A stretch of 36,143 nucleotides of DNA, taken from the NCBI GenBank assembly GCA_009780115.1, contig WRAQ01000033.1, positions 1 to 36,143 of the forward strand. Direction: 5' to 3'. Below, one piece after another: positions 7,676 to 16,260 of the stretch. The DNA is from Lachnospiraceae bacterium (GTDB lineage Bacteria > Bacillota > Clostridia > Lachnospirales > Lachnospiraceae). The position numbers and the translations under genes are program-made. The notes beneath the pieces were generated by a model, which was given only the letters and a program-made list of their open reading frames with translations, searched no databases and was not told the origin of the DNA. Each line of letters begins with the position of its first letter. The stretch's first letter is position 1.

Positions 7676-9046
7676 ATGATTTTTAAAAATATCGAATTAG
7701 CGGTTAAGCATATCCCGCCGCTGGATAATGATTTTATCGCAATTGCTGCTTTCAACCGCGAATATTTGAAGCTGGCTTATGAGCCTCTTGCGATCGCGAT
7801 TGAGCGCGAAAATTCACAAAGATTCGTTTATGATACAAAAATAATCAATGACGGCAATCATGATAGTGCCGACGAGTTCTATATCGAACGTTTGGTGAAA
7901 TTATTACTTTGGGCAGTCGGCGGTTTCCGTATCACTATCTGCGGCAATGAAAAAATCGCCGGTTTTATCAAAAGTATATACAACACCGGCGGCAAGCGCG
8001 AATTTGATGCTGACTTTATGAGTAATGTTTATGAAAGCAAATTCGAAGTTGTAAACCTCGCTTATGAAGAAAAACCAGAAAGCAGTGAAACTCCGGTTTC
8101 CTTAAGCCGTGATTTAAGCGGCTGCCGGATTGGTTTTGATGCCGGGGGCAGTGACCGCAAAGTATCGGCGGTTATTGATGGTGAAGCTGTTTACAGCGAA
8201 GAAACTATCTGGCATCCGAAAATTACGGCCGACCCGGATTATCATTATAATGAAATCGTTACCGCATTGAAAACAGCGGCGGCTAAAATGCCGCGCGTTG
8301 ATGCGATTGGTATTTCTTCCGCCGGGATTTATGTCAATAACCGGACGATGGTTGCTTCATTATTCCGGCAGGTTCAAGCTGATGATTTCCAGCGGGTTGT
8401 CAAAAATATTTATTTGAATGCCGCAAAAGAAATTGGTGATGTCCCGGTTGTTGTTGCTAATGATGGTGATGTCTCCGCCCTTGCCGGTGCGATGAGCTTA
8501 AACGACACAAATATCCTGGGTATTGCGATGGGTACAAGTCTTGCTGCCGGTTATATTGATAAAAACGGTAATATCACCGGCCGCCTTAATGAACTTGCTT
8601 TTGCCCCGGTTGACGGCAAAGAAAACGGGGCCTGGGATGAATGGTCCGGTGATCTTGGCTGCGGGGTCAAATATATATCGCAAGATGCTGTTGCTTTACT
8701 TGCCCCTTACGCCGGAATCACTCTTCCTTCCGCTGCTACCCCGGCTGAAAAACTAAAATTTGTTCAGGATTTACCCATTGAAAAAACCGCCGGGATTTAT
8801 GAAAGTATCGGCTGTTATCTTGGCCATGCCTTAGCTTTGTGGCGGGATATCTATGATTTGCATCATGTCCTTTTATTAGGGCGGGTTATGTCCGGTGCCG
8901 GCGGCGACCTTATCATCGCAACTGCCGAAGCCGTACTGTGCGATGATTATCCCGGGATAAAGGGTATCAACTTACATCTTCCCGATGAGAAAAACCGCCG
9001 GGTTGGTCAAAGTGTTGCGGCAGCGGCCCTGCCGAGGGTAAGGTAA
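7676..9046 (+). CDS. ASKHA/ROK-like sugar kinase with extra N-terminal domain
   Basis: A 456-residue protein. From about residue 150 it has an actin-fold sugar kinase domain: phosphate-1 loop IGFDAGGSDRKVSAVIDG (152-169), ISSAGIYV, the catalytic-region motif VVANDGDVSALAGAM (Asp263 is the likely base) and a phosphate-2 loop GIAMGTSLAAGYI. The first 150 residues are an additional domain that I do not recognise. It is longer than ordinary ROK kinases (about 300). It probably phosphorylates a sugar or amino sugar in the cytoplasm; the substrate is unknown. GGAGG lies eight bases before ATG. It converges on a second ROK kinase, with repeat R2 between the stops. Confidence 0.8.
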   Translation: MIFKNIELAVKHIPPLDNDFIAIAAFNREYLKLAYEPLAIAIERENSQRFVYDTKIINDGNHDSADEFYIERLVKLLLWAVGGFRITICGNEKIAGFIKSIYNTGGKREFDADFMSNVYESKFEVVNLAYEEKPESSETPVSLSRDLSGCRIGFDAGGSDRKVSAVIDGEAVYSEETIWHPKITADPDYHYNEIVTALKTAAAKMPRVDAIGISSAGIYVNNRTMVASLFRQVQADDFQRVVKNIYLNAAKEIGDVPVVVANDGDVSALAGAMSLNDTNILGIAMGTSLAAGYIDKNGNITGRLNELAFAPVDGKENGAWDEWSGDLGCGVKYISQDAVALLAPYAGITLPSAATPAEKLKFVQDLPIEKTAGIYESIGCYLGHALALWRDIYDLHHVLLLGRVMSGAGGDLIIATAEAVLCDDYPGIKGINLHLPDEKNRRVGQSVAAAALPRVR

Positions 9047-9049
9047 AAA

Positions 9050-9155
9050 GCAAGGCAAAAACATCTCGCAGTTGCCTTAGGTCGCCTTCTCCCCGGGATA
9101 GAACGTAAATTAGTACCATTTAGACCGCAGCAACGGAGAGAGTTTATTGCCTTGC
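9050..9155 (+). repeat. Intergenic palindromic repeat, copy R2
   Basis: It starts four bases after the sugar kinase stop. The terminal arms GCAAGGCAAAAAC and GTTTATTGCCTTGC pair with a single disruption. Further in, CTC/GAG, GTTGC/GCAAC and GGTC/GACC pair in order. It lies in the same orientation to the upstream gene as the other five copies. Confidence 0.85.
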
Positions 9156-9162
9156 GTTATTA

Positions 9163-10101
9163 TTAGACACCCGCGAGCGCCGCGCCGATAATGCCGGCAT
9201 CGTTACCGAGGGAAGCAATCCTTATTTCCGTATTGCGTGTTGGATGGCGGAATGTAGTTTTTGCGACCATTTCTTTGATTGGAAGTAGTAAGGCATCCCC
9301 CTCATTGCATACTCCGCCGCCGATACAAACCACTTCCGGCTGGAAAATATTAATAACATTACTAAGCCCGCTGGCCAGATATTCAAGATAAAGCGCAACC
9401 ACCGCTTTTCCGGAAGCATCCCCTTCACGGGCAGCAAGAAAGGCTGTCCGCCCATCTACTTTGTCAAGTTCAGGGGCAATCCGCCACATCGCACTTTCTG
9501 TGTCCCGCTCCATTTGTTCTTTGGTAAGGGCAATCAAACCGCTCGCCGAGGCATATTTTTCCCAACACCCCTTACGCCCGCAGTTACATGCCCGTCCGTT
9601 ATGTTCAACAATGACATGCCCTATTTCACCGCCGATATTATTAAAACCGGTACTTATTTTTCCATCAATAACTATACCGCCGCCAAGCCCGGTCCCTAAT
9701 GTAATCAATACCATGTGCATACAACCCTTGGCACTTCCGGCATATGCCTCACCAAAAGCCGCCGCATCGGCATCATTCAATAAGTGGACTCCGACATCCC
9801 ATTTTTCTTTGATAATTGCCGTTAGCGGAGTACGGTTAAAGGGCAGATTAGCCGCAAAAATTACTTCACCGGTACTATTATCAATCGGGCCGGGAATTCC
9901 AATCCCAATTGAAATAATTTCCTTTTCATCCAAACCGGCATTTTTACATGCTTGTGCGATAATGGTTTTGATATCATCAATTACTTTATCCGCACCTTTA
10001 TCAATAACCGTCGGACATTTTGCTTTCGCAAGAATCTCGCCTTTTTTATTAACCACACCGGCGACCAAATTCGTACCGCCTACATCTACTCCTATGTACA
10101 T
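9163..10101 (-). CDS. ROK-family glucokinase-like kinase
   Basis: A 312-residue ROK kinase of standard length. It shows the ATP motif GVDVGGTNLVAGVV (4-17), the catalytic motif LLNDADAAAFGEAY (Asp110), LGTGLGGGIVIDG, and the zinc site HNGRACNCGRKGCWE with His167, Cys172, Cys174 and Cys179. The family is best known for ATP-dependent glucokinase, so entry of glucose into glycolysis is the likely role; other sugars are possible. GGAGAG lies just before ATG. A TATAAT at 10240-10245 and a leader hairpin precede it. Confidence 0.92.
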   Translation of the reverse strand: MYIGVDVGGTNLVAGVVNKKGEILAKAKCPTVIDKGADKVIDDIKTIIAQACKNAGLDEKEIISIGIGIPGPIDNSTGEVIFAANLPFNRTPLTAIIKEKWDVGVHLLNDADAAAFGEAYAGSAKGCMHMVLITLGTGLGGGIVIDGKISTGFNNIGGEIGHVIVEHNGRACNCGRKGCWEKYASASGLIALTKEQMERDTESAMWRIAPELDKVDGRTAFLAAREGDASGKAVVALYLEYLASGLSNVINIFQPEVVCIGGGVCNEGDALLLPIKEMVAKTTFRHPTRNTEIRIASLGNDAGIIGAALAGV

Positions 10102-10177
10102 ATCTTCTCTCCTTAAATGAAGTCTAGTTTATCCTTGATATCTGGTCTTTGCCCAACGCTTTAGTTAAACTCTTCCC

Positions 10178-10245
10178 AAAACGAAGTATTAGATTTTTTA
10201 GCCGTCGTTTTTAGCCGGCTTAGAAAATCTCTTCGTTTTATTATA
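10178..10245 (-). promoter_or_regulatory. Promoter -10 and leader hairpin of the ROK kinase gene
   Basis: The -10 TATAAT (10240-10245) is clear; the -35 is poor. The transcript would begin near AAAACGAAG (10231-10239), which pairs with CTTCGTTTT (10178-10186 on the other arm). Inside, AGATTTTCTAAGCCG (10216-10230) pairs with CGGCTAAAAAATCT (10191-10204). The first 16 leader bases GAAGAGATTTTCTAAG match the M16 peptidase leader. Confidence 0.6.
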
Positions 10246-10329
10246 CCCCAACTACTAAAAAGATAAAAGGGGTTTTGTTTTGATCGGTTTTGTGTTACAA
10301 TCTAGAAAATAACCGTAACGGAGTGACTT

Positions 10330-10785
10330 ATGAAAAACAAGAAAGAAAAAAGCGCATATCTAATCAATTTTCTTGAAAAGTATTCAAAATTATTTGAAGT
10401 AGCAATTGCCTTTTTGCTGCTTGCTGTCATCACTATCAAGCTTATTGACGTAGTTTTCGTATTAATTGATGTGAATATAGCTATTATGACAATGGACTTT
10501 GAAAGTATTCTGACTTTAGTCTTTAATCTTGTAATCGGTATCGAGTTTACCAAAATGCTTATCAAGCATACCCCGGAAACGGTTCTTGATGTCCTGCTAT
10601 TCGTAATTGCCCGGCAAATGGTGGTTCTTGGCGAAGGAAACTTTAATATTTTGCTAGGTGTTGTTGCGATTATCGGAATATTTGCCACCAAAAAATATCT
10701 CGTTGATGCGAAGAAATACCGCGATGCCGAACTGGTGCTTGAGGAAGCTTCTTTGGTTCCCGATGAATCATTAGAAGATATTTAG
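10330..10785 (+). CDS. PsiE-like small membrane protein
   Basis: A 151-residue protein with four hydrophobic segments (about residues 23-50, 63-76, 90-105 and 107-121) and a charged, acidic C-terminal tail. The layout and the LLFVIARQMVV segment resemble the phosphate-starvation-inducible PsiE family, whose molecular function is unknown. GGAG lies six bases before ATG. The stop overlaps the stop of the convergent HD-GYP gene by four bases. The PsiE label rests on general resemblance; a different small membrane family is possible. Confidence 0.6.
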   Translation: MKNKKEKSAYLINFLEKYSKLFEVAIAFLLLAVITIKLIDVVFVLIDVNIAIMTMDFESILTLVFNLVIGIEFTKMLIKHTPETVLDVLLFVIARQMVVLGEGNFNILLGVVAIIGIFATKKYLVDAKKYRDAELVLEEASLVPDESLEDI

Positions 10786-12068
10786 AGTTTGCGTTCAAAT
10801 AACGGGGCTTCGCAATTATCTCTATTTTCATTTATTTCACGGAAAATATCAATAGTTTGGGCAAAAGCATTTAAAACGTCCGGACTAAAATGCTGCGGTT
10901 CGGTGCGGCCATCCCCATTCAAAATAATATCGCAGGCAAGCTCATGTTCGAAGGCATCTTTATATATACGTTTGCTGGTAAGGGCATCATAAATATCAGC
11001 CAGCGCAACTATTTGTGCGGAAACCGGAATTGAATTACCTTTCAGCCCCTCCGGATAACCGGAGCCATCAAATTTTTCATGGTGATATTTTGCGATTTCA
11101 ATCGCAACCCGGATTGTTTCAGTATCTGTCACCATTTGATGCTCTGTTTGCGTTAAGACATCACCGCCAAAAGAAGTATGACCTTTCATCGCATCAAACT
11201 CTTCGGCTGTTAATTTCCCCGGTTTCAGCAAAATTGAATCAGGAATACTGACTTTGCCAATATCATGCAAAGGCGAGTAAAGAATAACCTGTTCCATTTC
11301 CTCTTGTGAGAGTTTCTCACTATCATTTTCATGAACTTTTCTAGCTAAAATTTCCGTATATTGCTGAATGCGGCTGATATGGCTTCCGGTATCTTCGTCC
11401 CTTCCTTCTGCCAGCAGTGACATCCCCAGAATAACCGAGCGGCGTGATGCAACTTTAGCCCGGTTAACCGTAGTCGCCGAAATCACCCGAAGCCGCGTAA
11501 TTTCCCAGGTGACAATCATACCTAAGCAGCCGGCCATCAGAACATTAATAATATCAAGTACCCACAAAGAAGTTTCTTTATAAAGAAAAGTTGAAATACT
11601 AAAGACTACCATTGCCCCGACTGTCATCCAAAAACTAAATTTTATCGGACAGATAAAAAGGAAAAAAGCGCAAATCATCAAACACATAAATGTTACGGCC
11701 GCCCCGTCCCGGTTTGACCAAACCCCCAGCCATAATCCGAACGTAACGATATTTATGTAATAAAGTACTATCATCGTATATATAAATGATTTGCTAATTA
11801 GATGCTTACTTTTAGATTGCTTTGATTTCCATCTCACAATCAATGCAAAAACCGCGGCGATTATTGCTGTTGAAATATATACAGCGCCGCGGGGATAATT
11901 TTGTTCAATTACAATTGGGACAAAAGCAAAACATAATGCAAGAACCATAACGACACGGTTAACCAGATGCAATGAATAAAGATTATTTTTAAATATCTCA
12001 TTCATGCTTTGTTGATACTCTTCCTTACTCAGTGTAAAAAAATTCCAATCATTGAGAAAATTTTTCAT
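10782..12068 (-). CDS. Membrane HD-GYP domain protein (putative c-di-GMP phosphodiesterase)
   Basis: About 428 residues: five to six transmembrane segments in the first half, then an HD-GYP domain. The motifs are SPLHDIGKVSIPDSILLKPG, GHTSFGGDVL, YHHEKFDGSGYPEGLKG and ALADIYDALTSKRIYK. HD-GYP proteins hydrolyse cyclic di-GMP to GMP or pGpG, so a role in second-messenger control is likely. The metal-binding His and Asp residues are present. I start at 12068 because AAAGGAG lies six bases before that ATG; the ATG at 12098 has no ribosome binding site. A strong promoter and structured leader lie upstream. Confidence 0.88.
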   Translation of the reverse strand: MKNFLNDWNFFTLSKEEYQQSMNEIFKNNLYSLHLVNRVVMVLALCFAFVPIVIEQNYPRGAVYISTAIIAAVFALIVRWKSKQSKSKHLISKSFIYTMIVLYYINIVTFGLWLGVWSNRDGAAVTFMCLMICAFFLFICPIKFSFWMTVGAMVVFSISTFLYKETSLWVLDIINVLMAGCLGMIVTWEITRLRVISATTVNRAKVASRRSVILGMSLLAEGRDEDTGSHISRIQQYTEILARKVHENDSEKLSQEEMEQVILYSPLHDIGKVSIPDSILLKPGKLTAEEFDAMKGHTSFGGDVLTQTEHQMVTDTETIRVAIEIAKYHHEKFDGSGYPEGLKGNSIPVSAQIVALADIYDALTSKRIYKDAFEHELACDIILNGDGRTEPQHFSPDVLNAFAQTIDIFREINENRDNCEAPLFERKL

Positions 12069-12182
12069 TACAAACTCCTTTGTAAACTGAATTTTCATGA
12101 CTAAGAAGACTTATGTAAAGTTGTGCATTTTATGAAAAAATCTTAATCTTTAGGAAACTGTACTGTGCCTTAGCATACTATA

Positions 12183-12206
12183 TCATGATTTCTAAAGAAA
12201 TCATGA
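12183..12206. other. Perfect 10-bp hairpin in the HD-GYP leader
   Basis: TCATGATTTC and its exact complement are separated by a 4-base loop. It lies in the leader between the HD-GYP promoter and start codon. Smaller stems lie beside it: GCGC/GCGC, and an ATGTC/GACAT stem at the likely 5' end of the transcript. There is no U-run, so it is not an obvious terminator. Confidence 0.6.
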
Positions 12207-12256
12207 GCCTCCGGCGGATGCGCACAAAAACCGCGCTGATATAATGTCTTAACGAC

Positions 12257-12285
12257 ATCATACCATGTTTTGCGCAAAAAATCAA
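12257..12285 (-). promoter_or_regulatory. Promoter of the HD-GYP gene
   Basis: The -35 TTGATT (12280-12285), a 17-bp spacer and the -10 TATGAT (12257-12262) are on the minus strand. The predicted leader to the ATG at 12068 is about 180 bases. Confidence 0.65.
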
Positions 12286-12309
12286 TGAATTAACGCAAGC
12301 TTTATTATA

Positions 12310-13215
12310 CTAAAGTACATATGGCGTTTGCTGATAAACATAATAATTAATCCAGTTACTGTAAAGATTATTACTATGTGAACGCCATTGCAAATCCGGT
12401 TTTCTGGTACTGTCGTTCTTGGGATAATAATTGTGCGGAATTTGAATGGATAGGCCTTTATTCTTGTCACGGATATATTCATTATGGAGGGTCAGCCGGT
12501 CATATTCAGGGTGGCCAAAGACGTAAACCTGTTTCCCTTCACTAACTTTGCATAGATAAATACCTGCTTCTTTCGACTTTGCCAAGACCTTGATATCTTC
12601 ACATTGATTGATTGCTTCTTCATCACTGATTGTATAACGGCTGTGAGGGACCATAAATAAATCATCAAAACCGCGGACTAAAGGGACTTTACGATGGATT
12701 AATTCATGCTCATAGATACCGGACAATTTTTCCGGTAACAATTTTTTTTCAATCCCATGATGATAATAAAGGGCCGCCTGGGCACCCCAGCAGATATGAA
12801 AAGTCGAGGTCACGTTCTCTTTCGACCATTCCATTATCATACATAGTTCAGGCCAGTAATCAACTTCTTCGAAATCAATTTGCTCAACGGGGGCGCCGGT
12901 GATAATCAGGCCGTCAAATTTTCGTTCTTTCAAATTTTCATATGTATCATAAAATTTGTTCAAGTGACTTCCGGAAGTATTTAATGAAATATGGCTGTCA
13001 ATTTTCATAAAGGTTACATCTATTTGCAATGGGGTATTTGACAATTCGCGTAATAGTTGCAGCTCGGTGTCTTGTTTTACCGGCATCAAATTCAGGATGC
13101 AAATCTGTAAGGGGCGGATATCCTGGGTGACAGCACGCAGCTCGTCCATAACGAAAATATTTTCATTTTCAAGGATGCCTTTGGCTGGTAGTTCGCTTTG
13201 GATTTTGATGGGCAT
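12310..13215 (-). CDS. metA: Homoserine O-acyltransferase MetA (acetyl type predicted)
   Basis: A full-length 301-residue MetA, which activates homoserine as the first committed step of methionine synthesis. The catalytic Cys142 (HICWGAQAA), His235 and Glu237 (FGHPEYD) fall at the canonical positions. Residue 111 is Glu ([10 protein letters not shown]). Work on MetA enzymes showed that Glu at this position favours acetyl-CoA and Gly favours succinyl-CoA, so O-acetylhomoserine is the likely product despite the succinyltransferase family name. AGGAGAG precedes the ATG. I saw no SAM riboswitch or T-box upstream. Two palindromic repeats separate it from ligA. Confidence 0.95.
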   Translation of the reverse strand: MPIKIQSELPAKGILENENIFVMDELRAVTQDIRPLQICILNLMPVKQDTELQLLRELSNTPLQIDVTFMKIDSHISLNTSGSHLNKFYDTYENLKERKFDGLIITGAPVEQIDFEEVDYWPELCMIMEWSKENVTSTFHICWGAQAALYYHHGIEKKLLPEKLSGIYEHELIHRKVPLVRGFDDLFMVPHSRYTISDEEAINQCEDIKVLAKSKEAGIYLCKVSEGKQVYVFGHPEYDRLTLHNEYIRDKNKGLSIQIPHNYYPKNDSTRKPDLQWRSHSNNLYSNWINYYVYQQTPYVL

Positions 13216-13249
13216 GGTTTCTCTCCTGTAATGTTATAATGGTTAGTCC

Positions 13250-13364
13250 GTAAGGGAGATAATAAGCACTCTTCGTCACTACGGCCTAATTGGTGTAAAA
13301 TATAAATTTCATTTCGGGAAGAAGGCGGCCTAAGGTTCCTGCGAGTTGCTTTTATCTTCCTTAC
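13250..13364 (-). repeat. Intergenic palindromic repeat, copy R3
   Basis: The arms GTAAGGGAGATAATAAGC and GCTTTTATCTTCCTTAC pair well, though their sequence differs from the GGCAATAAAC/GTTTTTGCC arms of other copies. The centre has GGCCTAA and GGCGGCCTAAGG. It is the second of two copies downstream of ligA on the minus strand. Confidence 0.8.
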
Positions 13365-13370
13365 TCATAG

Positions 13371-13476
13371 AAGGCCTTAGTTAACATGCTTCCGCTACGG
13401 TCTAATCGGTGTAAAAAAGTTTCATCCCGGGATGAAGGCGCCTAAGGTTCCTGCGAGTTGCTTTTATCTTCCTTAC
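13371..13476 (-). repeat. Intergenic palindromic repeat, copy R4
   Basis: It lies directly behind the ligA stop codon on the minus strand. Its right end and flank (CTTTTATCTTCCTTACTTAT then AGAAGGCCTTAATTAA) repeat the right end of R3 with two changes, so R3/R4 look like an old tandem duplication of about 112 bp. Its other arm has decayed and pairs poorly. Confidence 0.75.
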
Positions 13477-13488
13477 TTATAGAAGGCC

Positions 13489-15450
13489 TTAATTAAAATA
13501 ATTCTTTAAAAATTCCTCTTCCGTTATAATCACAACCCCCAACTCTTTAGCGGTTTTATTTTTCGATGAGTTGGAGGTATTATCATTATTGATTAGGGCC
13601 GCAGTTTTTGTTGTGACTGAACCGGTTACTTTGCCGCCGCGTTTTTCAATTTCTTCTTTTAATTCATTACGGCTATATTTATTTAAAGTTCCGGTTATCA
13701 CAAAGTTTAATCCGTTAAGGTTTTGTGAAATATCTGCCGGCGTTATAGTTTCAATTGTAAGTTCGGCGAGAAGTTTGTCGAAATCATCATTGTATTTTTC
13801 TTCATTGAAGTAATCACGCCATGAGGCGGCAATTATTTCGCCGATGCCTTCAACATTACTAAGTTCTTCACTTGTAGCATTACGCAGTTTTGTGATATCG
13901 TAACCAAACTCACGGCATAACATTTTCGCATTTGCCGCCCCAATATTGGCAATACCCAATCCATAAATCAAACGGGGTAAAGTAGTCTGGCGGGATGCCT
14001 TAACGCTTTTCTGGATATTTTCATACGATTTTTCCCCGAAACCATCCAGCGAAATGATTTCATCCCGGTATTTCTCTAAATGAAATAAATCGGCATAGGT
14101 GCGGATAAAGCCTTTGCTAATAAATTTTTCCAAAGTTGCTTCACTTATCCCGGCAATATCCAGGGCATTACGGCTCACAAGCAAGGTAAAGGATTTTATT
14201 TTTTTGACCCCGCAATCGGGATTTTGACAATATAGCGACTTAACTTCATTCACACTGTTAATCTTTGTCGCCTTACCGCAAGCCGGACAGTCATCCGGTA
14301 CTTCTACCGTATCGGAACCAGTCAAATTTTCGGCTATCTGGGGGATTATCATATTTGCTTTGTAAACCGTAATCCGGTCGCCGATTCCAAGCTTCAAATT
14401 TCGCAAAATACTAATATTGTGAACCGAAGCGCGGCTGACCGTTGTCCCTTCTAATTCGACCGGCTCAAATATCGCAACCGGGTTAATCAAACCAGTCCGG
14501 CTCGGGCTCCACTCAATTTCTTTAAGAACTGTTTCGCGCTTTTCATCTTCCCATTTAAAAGCAATCGAGTCACGGGGAAATTTTGCTGTCGCCCCAAGAC
14601 TTTCACTATATTCAATATCATCATAGCTAACCACCAAACCATCAGAAGGGATGGGATATTTTTTAACTTGCTTTTCATATTGTTCAAGGATTAAGTTAAC
14701 GTTATCTTGATCCACTATCTCATGCTCAACTACCTCAAAACCCAATTTTTTTAGAAATTCAATTTGCTCACTACGGTATGCAAATTCCCGGCCATGAGCT
14801 TTAACTAATGAAAAGGCAAAAAATCTGACCATCCTCGTTGCCGTTATTTCATTGTTAAGTTGCCTGACTGAACCGCTGCAAAGATTACGCGGGTTTTTGT
14901 ACTGCTCTTCCGTCTCCGGAAGCGCGGCATTTATTTTTTCAAAATCACGGTAAGAAATGACTGCCTCACCCCGGATAACCAATTCCCCGTTGAACGGTAT
15001 GGTCGAACGTAACCCATAAAATTGCTTTGCGTTGTTCGTAACTACCTCCCCAATTTCTCCGTTACCTCTTGTGACAGCTTTTGCAAGTTTTCCGTCAATG
15101 TATGTCAAAACAACCGTCAAACCATCGAGCTTCCATGACAAAATTCCCCGCTGATTTTTAAGCCAATCTTTAAGCTCTTCACGGCTTTTTGTTTTTTCCA
15201 GTGAAAGCATCGGTTTTTCATGCGCCTCTTTTGGCAGTTCTAAAACAGCTTCATAACCTACATATTGTGTCGGGCTGTTAGCCAAAATAAAGCCTGTTTC
15301 TGACTCAAGTCTTTCCAATTCATCATACAGCTTGTCATATTCGTAATTACTCATCAGTTCACGGTCCTCGGCATAATAAGCACGGGCAGCGGCTGAAAGT
15401 ACTTCGGTTAACTCTCTTATCCGGGAAATTTTTTCAGTATTCAAAACCAT
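13489..15450 (-). CDS. ligA: NAD-dependent DNA ligase LigA
   Basis: About 653 residues with all LigA parts: Ia region with YYAEDRELMSNYEYDKLYDE, adenylation domain with the catalytic lysine in SWKLDGL (Lys107), OB fold, four-cysteine zinc finger (CPACGK...YCQNPDCG), helix-hairpin-helix repeats, and a C-terminal BRCT domain (FVITGTLNKYSRNELKEEIE). It seals nicks in replication and repair using NAD+. I start at 15450, where GGAG lies four bases before ATG. The longer reading from 15495 has no ribosome binding site and contains a GCCTGC/GCAGGC hairpin, which looks like untranslated leader. Confidence 0.95.
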   Translation of the reverse strand: MVLNTEKISRIRELTEVLSAAARAYYAEDRELMSNYEYDKLYDELERLESETGFILANSPTQYVGYEAVLELPKEAHEKPMLSLEKTKSREELKDWLKNQRGILSWKLDGLTVVLTYIDGKLAKAVTRGNGEIGEVVTNNAKQFYGLRSTIPFNGELVIRGEAVISYRDFEKINAALPETEEQYKNPRNLCSGSVRQLNNEITATRMVRFFAFSLVKAHGREFAYRSEQIEFLKKLGFEVVEHEIVDQDNVNLILEQYEKQVKKYPIPSDGLVVSYDDIEYSESLGATAKFPRDSIAFKWEDEKRETVLKEIEWSPSRTGLINPVAIFEPVELEGTTVSRASVHNISILRNLKLGIGDRITVYKANMIIPQIAENLTGSDTVEVPDDCPACGKATKINSVNEVKSLYCQNPDCGVKKIKSFTLLVSRNALDIAGISEATLEKFISKGFIRTYADLFHLEKYRDEIISLDGFGEKSYENIQKSVKASRQTTLPRLIYGLGIANIGAANAKMLCREFGYDITKLRNATSEELSNVEGIGEIIAASWRDYFNEEKYNDDFDKLLAELTIETITPADISQNLNGLNFVITGTLNKYSRNELKEEIEKRGGKVTGSVTTKTAALINNDNTSNSSKNKTAKELGVVIITEEEFLKNYFN

Positions 15451-15540
15451 TAAACTCCATCTGCCTGCCTTAGCAGGCTTATAAATCAATAACACATGTT
15501 ATTAATCTAAATCTTGTGGTTGACATAAATCGGCTTTCGC

Positions 15541-16260
15541 TTAAGGATTCAAATCCAAACCGCAACTATGATACAAAGATGCCAACTCTTCTTTTTCAAT
15601 TCGGCGGTACTCACCCGGTTTCAAATTTGCAAGTTTGATATTTAGCACCCGCATTCTTTTCAAATTCTTAACCCGGTAATTACATGTTTCGCACATTCTT
15701 CTTATCTGACGGTTGACCCCTTGAGTCAAAATAATTCTAAAAGTATACTTTCCCAGAGCTTCAATCTGACATGGTTTAGTTGTAATATTAAGCTCCGGCA
15801 AAAAAATACCGGCCGTTAATTTTTCAATCATAACAGGTGTTATTTCTTTATCTACCTTAACTTCATATTCTTTCTCATGGGCATTGGAACCACGCATCAT
15901 TTTACTGATTAACAAACCATCATTGGTCATCAGTAATAAACCTTCGGAATCTTTGTCAAGGCGGCCGGCATAAGCCAAACGGTCAGGGTAATTTAAAATA
16001 TCGTTAATTATTTTCTTGGCATAACGGTCTTTTTCCGTACAAGTTACGCCGATTGGTTTATAAAATGCCAAGACTATCTTTTCGGTTTTTTTATTAATCC
16101 TTTTTCCGTTTACTGTAACAATATCATTATCCTGAACAATCATTCCAACGTTAGCTTTTTTACCCCCTACCAGAACCTTTCCTGCGGTAATTAGCTTGTC
16201 GGCATCCCGCCGGGAACAAACCCCGGCAGCAGCAATGAATTTATTAAGCCTTTCGCTCAT
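15541..16260 (-). CDS. RluF/RsuA-family rRNA pseudouridine synthase
   Basis: The 239-residue enzyme has an N-terminal S4 RNA-binding domain (ERLNKFIAAAGVCSRRDADK) and a pseudouridine synthase domain. The catalytic Asp is in GRLDKDSEGLLLMTND, and the RNA contact motif reads GVNRQIRRMCE. The sequence (FYKPIGVTCT, KMMRGSNAHEKEYEV) is closer to RluF-type than to RluB, which suggests modification of 23S rRNA; the exact uridine cannot be told. Its start overlaps hflX by 17 bp, so the two are probably co-translated. Confidence 0.88.
   Translation of the reverse strand: MSERLNKFIAAAGVCSRRDADKLITAGKVLVGGKKANVGMIVQDNDIVTVNGKRINKKTEKIVLAFYKPIGVTCTEKDRYAKKIINDILNYPDRLAYAGRLDKDSEGLLLMTNDGLLISKMMRGSNAHEKEYEVKVDKEITPVMIEKLTAGIFLPELNITTKPCQIEALGKYTFRIILTQGVNRQIRRMCETCNYRVKNLKRMRVLNIKLANLKPGEYRRIEKEELASLYHSCGLDLNP

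Noticed and set aside
13216-13249. SAM riboswitch or T-box in front of metA
   Set aside because: The upstream space is short and filled by repeats R3/R4; no SAM-I core or T-box sequence is visible.
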